From NCBI GenBank assembly GCA_938022485.1, contig CALIEE010000229.1, positions 1 to 7,126 of the forward strand: 7,126 nt of DNA. The letters are read 5' to 3'. Positions 1-5,984 of the stretch are shown here, piece after piece (within the stretch, counting starts at the first letter, position 1; every line of letters begins with the position of its first letter). Both the position numbers and the translations under genes were made by a program. The notes below the pieces were generated by a model that saw only the letters and a list, made by a program, of their open reading frames with translations, was not told the DNA's origin and did not search any database. The stretch is from an uncultured bacterium (GTDB lineage Bacteria; Bdellovibrionota_C; UBA2361; SZUA-149; CALKYB01).

Positions 1-2105
1 AGTAAATTAGTTGATGGCTGCGCAGGTATTTTCTTTGGAGACCACTCATCGACCAAAGCATATGTTACGAAAAAATTATAGGCGTTCCAAAGAGGCAAGA
101 GAGTTTGCCTAACGACTTGCTGAACTCCTTCTTTACTAAACCTAAGCTCCTCACCTCTAGTTGCTGCCGAAGAGAGTAAGTAGAGTCTCATCGCATCCGC
201 CCCTGACTCTTCCATAACTTCTTCTGGAGGCGGGTAGTTTTTCAGAGATTTGGACATCTTTTTGCCGTCTTTAGCTAACAAGATTCCATTAACGATAACA
301 TTCTTAAACGAAGGTTTATCAAATAAGGCCGTGGAGAGAATTAGCAAGGTGTAGAACCATCCTCTGGTTTGATCCAATCCTTCTGCAATAAAGTCCGCTG
401 GAAAATTTGCTTCAAACTCTTCTCTATTCTCAAAAGGATAGTGAGCTTGAGCATAAGGCATTGAACCTGATTCGAACCAACAGTCCAAAACCTCATCAAT
501 CCTCTTCATCTTCCCGGAACAGGAACCACAATCTATTTCAATCTGGTCAATAAAATGCCTGTGCAGATCATCTACCTTTGCTCCGCCTCTTTCCTCTAGC
601 TCTGACACTGAACCAAGGCACTCCACGGCATCACAATTATCACAACGCCAAACTGGAATTGGCGTGCCCCAAAAACGATTTCTAGAAATGGCCCAGTCTC
701 TGGCTCCTTCTAACCATTTACCCATTCTTCCATCGCGCAGATGTCCAGGCACCCAGTGGATTTCGTCGTTCACAGCTCGAAGCCGATCACGGAATTCTTC
801 AACTTTAACGAACCAGGTTGGTATAGATTTATAAATTAATGGGGTATCCGTTCTCCAACAGAATGGATAGGAATGCTCAATCGTACGATGGTCTACTAAC
901 TTGCCTTCGGACTTCAACCAAGCAACTATCTTAGGATCAGCTTCCTTAACATTGATACCAGTAAAGTCACTAATCTCGTCCGTGAAACTACCGTCCTCAT
1001 CAACAGGATCGATGATAGCGATATCATTTTCCTGAAAAACTTTTAGATCCTCTTCTCCGAAAGAAGCTAGGTGAACAAGACCCGTTCCATCGTCTGCAGT
1101 GACAAACTCACCAGCATAAACCTGAAAAGCATTACTACCTATTTGGTCACAGAAATAAGGAAATAGCGGCTCATAGTTAATACCAACTAGTTCAGACCCT
1201 TTAAACTCAGAAAGAGTTTCAAACTCCACACCTTTTCCCAGTATATCTTGCACGCGAGAGCTTCCAGCAATAAAGACTTCTCCGGAGTCCTTTCTCCTAA
1301 CAATCGAGTAGTCTAAATCGGGACCAGTAGCTACTGCCATATTACTGGGCAAGGTCCACGGAGTGGTTGTCCATAGATATAAGAAAAGATCTTTATCCCC
1401 AAGCCCAGCTTTTTCAACTAGTTTTGAAGCCCCACTTTTAACTTTAACCCTTACAGTAACAGCCGGATCTTGGACATTTTTATAGTTAAGATTAGCCTCA
1501 AAGTTACTAAGGGGGGTATTCATTGCCCACGAATAGGGAACACACTTAACACCTTCGTATATCAGTCCCTTATCCCAAAGGCTCTTCACTACCCACCAAA
1601 TGGACTCCATAAAGTTGGGATCCATTGTTCTATACTGGCGGCTAAAATCAACCCAACGGCCTGAGCGCTCTAAAAACTCCTTCCACTCAGCTGTGTAGCG
1701 AAGCACAATCTCACGACAAGATTCATTAAACTTATCGATACCATATTCCCTGATGGCTCGATTCCCATGAAGATCTAACTTCTTCTGAATTTCAAACTCC
1801 ACAGGGACACCATGACAATCCCAACCACAGCGGCGATCCACATGGTAACCCTTCATTGTGAAGTAACGACCGACTACATCCTTAATAGTACCTGCTAGTA
1901 AATGACCATAATGCGGCAAGCCCGTGGCAAAGGGTGGGCCATCATAGAAAACATAGGAAGGTCTATCAGTTTCATTGTCCTGCCCATCCAACTTGGTGGA
2001 GAGCTTAACATCAAGCGATTTTTCAAATATCGAATTATCACCCCAGAACTCAAGAACGCGATGCTCCAAAGCCGGGAACTTTATTTCCTGTTCAACGGGT
2101 TTCAT
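1..2105 (-). CDS. ileS: Isoleucyl-tRNA synthetase, type 2 (eukaryotic-like), 3'-truncated by window edge
   Basis: Charges tRNA-Ile with isoleucine in the cytoplasm, using ATP. I translated 701 codons with no stop; the family is usually over 1000 residues, so the anticodon-binding end lies outside the window. Visible in order: N-terminal catalytic half with the HIGH-type signature HYGH (65-68) inside GLPHYGHLLAGT; CP1 editing domain with TTTPW (246-250) and a GTGLVHLASFGEED stretch (340-353); WRTDTPLIY (417-425); two CxxC pairs (C488/C491 and C526/C529) placed like the family's zinc site; DQTRGWFY (578-585); and KMSKS (616-620). The GLPHYGH form marks the eukaryotic-like type 2 clade rather than the common bacterial DIHIGH-like form. 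The ATG at 2105 is preceded directly by an in-frame TGA, so no longer start exists; no Shine-Dalgarno sequence is evident. It lies 45 bases downstream of the lipoprotein gene and may share its transcript. Product certain; clade assignment from motif recall. Confidence 0.97.
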   Translation of the reverse strand, partial: MKPVEQEIKFPALEHRVLEFWGDNSIFEKSLDVKLSTKLDGQDNETDRPSYVFYDGPPFATGLPHYGHLLAGTIKDVVGRYFTMKGYHVDRRCGWDCHGVPVEFEIQKKLDLHGNRAIREYGIDKFNESCREIVLRYTAEWKEFLERSGRWVDFSRQYRTMDPNFMESIWWVVKSLWDKGLIYEGVKCVPYSWAMNTPLSNFEANLNYKNVQDPAVTVRVKVKSGASKLVEKAGLGDKDLFLYLWTTTPWTLPSNMAVATGPDLDYSIVRRKDSGEVFIAGSSRVQDILGKGVEFETLSEFKGSELVGINYEPLFPYFCDQIGSNAFQVYAGEFVTADDGTGLVHLASFGEEDLKVFQENDIAIIDPVDEDGSFTDEISDFTGINVKEADPKIVAWLKSEGKLVDHRTIEHSYPFCWRTDTPLIYKSIPTWFVKVEEFRDRLRAVNDEIHWVPGHLRDGRMGKWLEGARDWAISRNRFWGTPIPVWRCDNCDAVECLGSVSELEERGGAKVDDLHRHFIDQIEIDCGSCSGKMKRIDEVLDCWFESGSMPYAQAHYPFENREEFEANFPADFIAEGLDQTRGWFYTLLILSTALFDKPSFKNVIVNGILLAKDGKKMSKSLKNYPPPEEVMEESGADAMRLYLLSSAATRGEELRFSKEGVQQVVRQTLLPLWNAYNFFVTYALVDEWSPKKIPAQPSTNL

Positions 2106-2150
2106 TCAGGCACAGTAACTTAGCAAAGTAATTTAAAGGAAAGCTCAGAG
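2106..2150 (-). other. 45-base spacer between lipoprotein and ileS
   Basis: AT-rich spacer with no terminator hairpin, no convincing Shine-Dalgarno sequence and no room for a T-box leader. It contains only promoter-like AT stretches (for example TTTAAATTAC) that I cannot support as a promoter. It is compatible with readthrough from the lipoprotein gene into ileS. Confidence 0.5.
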
Positions 2151-3422
2151 TCAGGGGCAAACATTTCTACCCAAAGACTGCTCCAGTTCAAGGCTCAGAA
2201 CACTACCCGTTTTTTGCACTGCCCACAAGACGGGGGCCTCCTCAGCGCTCTTTATTTCACTAAAAGAATCGACAAAAGTAGGGCTAATTGCAGCAAGCTC
2301 TGCCGATTGGGAGTCTAAGTCGCTATCCTTACTCGAACCACAAAAAATCTTAATTCTCTGCTCGCGAGTAGCAACGACTAGAAATGGTTTCGATCCAACC
2401 GCTAGCTCAGTGAAAGCCTGTATAGCGTCATTGGCTATTATAGTTTTAGAACGTGGCACCAAGCCTTTCATTTTCCATGGACGATAAATTCCATCATTAG
2501 TGACAGCAAAAATATTTTCTCCAGAACGCTCAATAGAAAAATGGGAAATCTCAAGGGGTAGCTTGGTAACACGACGAGCCGAGTCAGAAATTCTTTCGCT
2601 AGGATCGAGTTCATCCCTAACTCTCAAACCTAAATTCTCTTCAGCTCTTATCAAGCGCCAAACAAGAATATTACCAGTCCTATCAGCACCAAAGAATATC
2701 TCTTGGTCAGGATGGGTGACGAGCGAAACTACCCCAGAAGCCAAGCCTCGGTACTGCGATAAGGCACGTAGTGAGTTTTCAGCATTACCGTTTCTCGGAC
2801 CAAGCCCCCAAGAGTAAACTCGAGCAGAGCTAAGACCAAATATTAGAAACTCTTGTTGCCAATCCCAAGACATGGTTGTAACCCTGCCCTTAAATCTGGT
2901 CATCCGAGAGTATATGGAAGAATCCGAGAGATCTATTAGAGATACTGATGAATACTGCCCAACAGCAAGCTTGCTCCCATCAGGAGACAATGACAAGGAT
3001 AGGATTTCCCTCGAACTTCTAGCTAGCTCTGTTGAAACAACAAGAACTTTACCTTCAGTGCTTTCAATTATTTGATGGCGAAGCACTCTGCCATCAGCAC
3101 CTCCTGTGAAAGCCTCTCGCCCGGCTTTGGAAACTTCCAGTGCTGTAACCTCACCACTGTGAGCTGGAAACGAATTAAACTTGGACCCAGACAGCTGCTC
3201 GATCTGGGCAGAGTAGCTTTCGTCAACTTCATTTAGAGCCCAGCGAGGCTCTATGGGCCTCTGCTCCACCCCTTCAGAGGCAGTTGCTGTCAATTTAGTC
3301 TCTCTAGACCAATTGATCTCTCTAGCAGTGGAGGGTCCACAACTTGCAAGAAGAGGTAAAATACCGATCAAGCAAAGCGGGATTGCTACTGATTTAAGAT
3401 TTTTTTCTAACTTATGCTTCAC
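2151..3422 (-). CDS. WD40-like beta-propeller lipoprotein, function unknown
   Basis: Predicted periplasm-facing lipoprotein. I place the start at a GTG (3422), giving 423 residues: a basic N-region (KHKLEKNLK), a hydrophobic core (VAIPLCLIGILPLL) and the lipobox LLASC, with the acylated Cys at residue 28. An in-frame TTG at 3497 would add 25 residues ahead of an already complete signal peptide, so I judge it less likely. Neither start has a good ribosome binding site. The mature part has repeated WD-like blades, e.g. HSGEVTALEVSKAG then GGADGRVLRH, ILSLSLSPDGSKLAVG, GRVTTMSWDW, and VSLVTHPDQEIFFGADRTG then NILVWRL. About four blades are clear; the rest are degenerate. Besides the lipobox Cys, only two Cys occur in the mature protein (residues 361 and 422), both near the C-terminus, and they could form a disulfide. 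Such propellers usually scaffold protein contacts; the BamB-type role is one possibility, but nothing here proves it. ileS follows on the same strand. Confidence 0.85.
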   Translation of the reverse strand: MKHKLEKNLKSVAIPLCLIGILPLLASCGPSTAREINWSRETKLTATASEGVEQRPIEPRWALNEVDESYSAQIEQLSGSKFNSFPAHSGEVTALEVSKAGREAFTGGADGRVLRHQIIESTEGKVLVVSTELARSSREILSLSLSPDGSKLAVGQYSSVSLIDLSDSSIYSRMTRFKGRVTTMSWDWQQEFLIFGLSSARVYSWGLGPRNGNAENSLRALSQYRGLASGVVSLVTHPDQEIFFGADRTGNILVWRLIRAEENLGLRVRDELDPSERISDSARRVTKLPLEISHFSIERSGENIFAVTNDGIYRPWKMKGLVPRSKTIIANDAIQAFTELAVGSKPFLVVATREQRIKIFCGSSKDSDLDSQSAELAAISPTFVDSFSEIKSAEEAPVLWAVQKTGSVLSLELEQSLGRNVCP

Positions 3423-3460
3423 TTGATACTGGATTAATGTAATCTTCCACAAACTTACAG

Positions 3461-3484
3461 CCGGTATTGTCTTTAGAATACCGG
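3461..3484. promoter_or_regulatory. Perfect inverted repeat (8-bp arms, 8-base spacer) in divergent region
   Basis: CCGGTATT (3461-3468) and AATACCGG (3477-3484) are exact reverse complements around an 8-base spacer, so the half-site centres are 16 bp apart. The element lies between the divergent lipoprotein and helicase genes, 35 bases upstream of the helicase ATG. It could be an operator for a dimeric regulator, or a hairpin in the lipoprotein leader. No T-run follows it on either strand, so it is not a typical intrinsic terminator. If the lipoprotein began at the TTG at 3497 the element would be inside its coding region. The repeat is seen directly; its function is inference. Confidence 0.5.
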
Positions 3485-3521
3485 TCAAGATTTTCAAACC
3501 TATTAACTAACTGGTCAAGAT
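3480..3521. repeat. Near-perfect 12-bp direct repeat, 30-bp period, next to the helicase start
   Basis: ACCGGTCAAGAT (3480-3491) recurs as ACTGGTCAAGAT (3510-3521), 11 of 12 identical, with the common core GGTCAAGAT. Both copies are followed by a similar TCAAA stretch, one base out of register. The 30-bp period is about three helical turns, which puts both copies on the same DNA face. The first copy shares bases with the right arm of the inverted repeat; the second ends on the first two bases of the helicase ATG. A tandem binding site for a regulator is plausible but unproven; a small chance duplication is the alternative. Confidence 0.5.
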
Positions 3522-5370
3522 GTCAAAAATCAGCACGGATGCTAGCAGTTCTGACGAGAGCAACCAAATTACATTCAGAGATATTCTACCTCACGAGAAA
3601 CTTGTAGAAGCTTTAGGGGCTAACTCTATCTTCAACCCTACCCCGGTTCAGCAAAAATCGATTCCCGTTGCTTTAGCCGGTAAAGATTTAGTTGCTCAGG
3701 CGCAAACCGGAAGTGGTAAGACTTTAGCTTTCTCAATTCCTTTAGTTGCAAAACTAATATCCTCAGATTTCCCGAAAGATAAAACTACTGCCTTAGTAAT
3801 CACACCTACTCGAGAACTAGCTGACCAAGTGCTTAGCGTTGTACAATCTTTAGAGAGTAGTTTTGAACCTGTCCTTGCGATTGGCGGTGTCGATATAAAT
3901 AAACAAATAAAAAAACTCTCGTCTGACTGCAGAATTGTAGTAGGGACACCAGGGAGAATTTTAGACTTAATGAGACAAAAAGAACTCTCGCTAGAAAACT
4001 GTGAGTACTTTGTCTTGGATGAAGCTGACGAAATGCTCTCTATGGGTTTCCTCGAAGATATTAGGGATATTCTCAAAAAACTTCCAAAAGAAAGGCAGGG
4101 GCTGTTCTTAAGTGCAACCATAACCCCTCGAGTAGATATGCTCGCCAATAGCTTTCTTTCCTCTCCTGAGAAAATTGAGATCGAGCTGGATAACGATCTA
4201 ATCCCGGATGTCGACCATAGTTACTACGAGGTCGGAAACGATCTGATGGCGAAACCAAATGCTCTATGCGACCTAATTGAAACTTTACAACCTGAATCAG
4301 CTATTATTTTCTGTAATACGAAAAGTGACACCGAGTTAGTTGAAGCTCTTTTAAGACGCAAAGGCTTTGATGCTCGTAGGCTAAACTCTGATCTAAACCA
4401 GTCTCAGAGAAACCGCGTAATGAAAAAAATTCGAGCCAAGGAGCTTAGATTTTTAATCGCTACTGATATTGCTGCCCGCGGGATCGATATCGAGGAAATT
4501 CAGCTTGTAGTTAACTATGCCATTCATGAACAGTCGGAGACCTACGTTCACCGAACTGGAAGAACTGGTCGGGCTGGAAAACAGGGTAGTGCTGTCAGTC
4601 TGGTAGGGCCAAGAGATTTCGGGGCCTTTCATTACCTAACGAAAGTACTAGATGTTGAATTCACAAAGAAAGACCTTCCCGACGACCAAGCTGTAGCCAA
4701 TGCCCGCTTGGAACACATCGACCAGATCCTACAAGAAAGAGTTACGGAAACGGGAAAACGCTACGAATTGCTTGCGAAAAATCTTGTAGATAAGTCTTCA
4801 CCTGAGGAACTAAGCAGTAGACTTGCCACCTTAATTCAAACTGTAATCGAGACCAGAAATTCCAAAGAAGTGAAAAGTCTTGAAGACGAACTAGTCACAG
4901 ACACAGATAGCAGTCCTAAACCAAAACGTGAAAGAAAAAACAATAAATCTGATGACGACAGTGAGATAAGAGCAAAGGGCGATCGAAAACCTAAAAGCGA
5001 TAGCCCTAAACCTAAAAGAGGCCCAGAAAAACGAGTATATCTTGGCCTAGGAAAAGAAGACGGATTATCGATAGATAAGTTTCAAAAACTGGCCCAAAGC
5101 CAGGCTTCTCTAAAAAAGGAAGACATCCGAAATCTTACACTTAGGAACCACTATGGCTTTGTCGATCTTTTCGATGCTCAGGCAAGCTCCTTAATAGAAG
5201 CATTGGACCAGAGTGATTTCAACGGTAAAAAATTCACGATTGAAGTCGCAACAACACTGACATCCAATAAAAAGCCCTCAGGTAGAGGTCGCAACAATGG
5301 CAATAGGTCGAGAGGCTCCGACAAACGAAAAGGTCGGCGAAGCTCCTCTAGAACTCTGCGAAGCAGCTAG
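3520..5370 (+). CDS. deaD: DEAD-box ATP-dependent RNA helicase, DeaD/CsdA-like with DbpA-type RNA-binding domain
   Basis: Cytoplasmic ATP-driven RNA unwinding enzyme; relatives act in ribosome assembly, cold adaptation and mRNA turnover. All 616 residues are present and every core motif is intact: Q motif FNPTPVQ (38-44), motif I AQTGSGKT (61-68), Ia PTREL (96-100), GG (122-123), Ib TPGR (143-146), II DEAD (167-170), III SAT (198-200), IV IIFCNTKSD (262-270), V ATDIAARG (314-321) and VI HRTGRTGR (344-351). A charged linker (about 455-504) carries the hexapeptide SPKPKR twice (465-470, 495-500). Residues 505-577 (RVYLGLGKEDGLS onward) match the DbpA C-terminal RRM-like domain, followed by a basic RG-rich tail (587-616). 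The domain set resembles DeaD more than DbpA, which lacks such a long linker and tail; the exact RNA substrate is unknown. The ATG at 3520 is the natural start, close to the usual N-terminal length, but has no Shine-Dalgarno sequence. Its stop overlaps that of the convergent msrA. Confidence 0.96.
   Translation: MSKISTDASSSDESNQITFRDILPHEKLVEALGANSIFNPTPVQQKSIPVALAGKDLVAQAQTGSGKTLAFSIPLVAKLISSDFPKDKTTALVITPTRELADQVLSVVQSLESSFEPVLAIGGVDINKQIKKLSSDCRIVVGTPGRILDLMRQKELSLENCEYFVLDEADEMLSMGFLEDIRDILKKLPKERQGLFLSATITPRVDMLANSFLSSPEKIEIELDNDLIPDVDHSYYEVGNDLMAKPNALCDLIETLQPESAIIFCNTKSDTELVEALLRRKGFDARRLNSDLNQSQRNRVMKKIRAKELRFLIATDIAARGIDIEEIQLVVNYAIHEQSETYVHRTGRTGRAGKQGSAVSLVGPRDFGAFHYLTKVLDVEFTKKDLPDDQAVANARLEHIDQILQERVTETGKRYELLAKNLVDKSSPEELSSRLATLIQTVIETRNSKEVKSLEDELVTDTDSSPKPKRERKNNKSDDDSEIRAKGDRKPKSDSPKPKRGPEKRVYLGLGKEDGLSIDKFQKLAQSQASLKKEDIRNLTLRNHYGFVDLFDAQASSLIEALDQSDFNGKKFTIEVATTLTSNKKPSGRGRNNGNRSRGSDKRKGRRSSSRTLRSS
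5367..5370. other. Interlocked stop codons of convergent helicase and msrA genes
   Basis: The palindrome CTAG supplies TAG to the helicase on the plus strand (5368-5370) and TAG to msrA on the minus strand (5369-5367). The two coding regions therefore share bases, leaving no intergenic space for a conventional terminator. Confidence 0.95.
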
Positions 5371-5984
5371 TTACGGCCCCAAATCTTTTTAATGAAACTT
5401 TGCCGGCCTGAACCAAAGCTATAGGCTTTATAGCGGATTGGGTTCTTTTTATAATAGTCTTGATGATAATCCTCAGCGGGGTAGAATTTTTCTGCCTCCG
5501 AGATTTCAGTCACAATTGGATCAGAAAACTTACCTGACTCTCCCAAGTCCTTTTTAGACTTTTCTGCTAGCTCTTTTTGCTCTGCAGAATGATAGAAAAC
5601 AACTGTTCGATACTGAGTTCCTCGGTCCGCAAATTGAGCATTCAAAGTGGTAGGATCAATATTTCTCCAAAAAACACTTAAAAGCTTCTCGTAACTAACC
5701 TTTGAAGGATCGAAAGTTACCTGAACCACTTCTGCGTGCCCAGTAGTTCCTGTGCTGATTGCCTTGTAAGTGGGATTATCTACAGTTCCACCAGAATAGC
5801 CGGAGATAACAGACTTCACTCCGTCTAACTTTTCAAAGGGAGGCTCCATGCACCAAAAACAGCCTCCGCCAAAAGTAGCTTTTTCAAGTTTATTTTCTTC
5901 CGCCATGGCCAATCCTGAAAACATTAAAATGCAAAAAATTGAAATAGTAATTTTAACAAAATAATTCCTGGTATTATTATTCAA
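5367..5984 (-). CDS. msrA: Exported peptide methionine (S)-S-oxide reductase MsrA
   Basis: Reduces the S-epimer of methionine sulfoxide in proteins, usually with thioredoxin-type electron donors. The 205-residue product begins with a signal peptide: basic start, hydrophobic stretch ITISIFCILMFSGL, and a likely cut after AMA (about residue 28), so it should act in the periplasm. The catalytic motif GCFWC is at 41-45, with C42 as nucleophile. Other family signatures are GYSGG (62-66), GHAEVVQV (82-89), DPTTLN (110-115), DRGTQYR (120-126) and AEDYHQDY (170-177). The only mature cysteines are C42 and C45; there is no distal resolving Cys as in the E. coli enzyme. The start is a TTG overlapping the TGA of the upstream membrane-protein gene (TTGA). 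It is fixed by an AAGGAG ribosome site 8 bases upstream, and the only in-frame Met codons nearby would cut into the signal peptide. Translational coupling to the upstream gene is likely. No MsrB domain is fused. Confidence 0.96.
   Translation of the reverse strand: MNNNTRNYFVKITISIFCILMFSGLAMAEENKLEKATFGGGCFWCMEPPFEKLDGVKSVISGYSGGTVDNPTYKAISTGTTGHAEVVQVTFDPSKVSYEKLLSVFWRNIDPTTLNAQFADRGTQYRTVVFYHSAEQKELAEKSKKDLGESGKFSDPIVTEISEAEKFYPAEDYHQDYYKKNPIRYKAYSFGSGRQSFIKKIWGRN

Noticed and set aside
1470..1664. Small plus-strand open frame opposite ileS
   Set aside because: Antisense to well-conserved IleRS coding sequence, no ribosome site, no recognisable protein features; a shadow frame. The same applies to 1902-2123.
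2106..2150. T-box or other leader control of ileS
   Set aside because: The spacer is only 45 bases with no T-box core or specifier structure; far too short.
2500..3075. Two plus-strand open frames opposite the lipoprotein gene
   Set aside because: Lie fully inside a long minus-strand gene with a signal peptide and propeller repeats; composition is that of a shadow frame.
3486..3519. Sigma-70-like promoter elements (TTGACC or TTGAAA on minus, TATTAA on plus)
   Set aside because: No pair of -35 and -10 boxes with acceptable spacing and match could be assembled on either strand.
3696..4258. Minus-strand open frames of 150 and 61 codons opposite the helicase core
   Set aside because: They cover the most conserved helicase motifs (I to III), whose protein sequence explains the bases completely.
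5356..5391. Possible terminator: CTGC-GAA-GCAG hairpin followed by a T-run
   Set aside because: The stem is only 4 bp and the T-run begins about 20 bases after it, so it does not form an intrinsic terminator.
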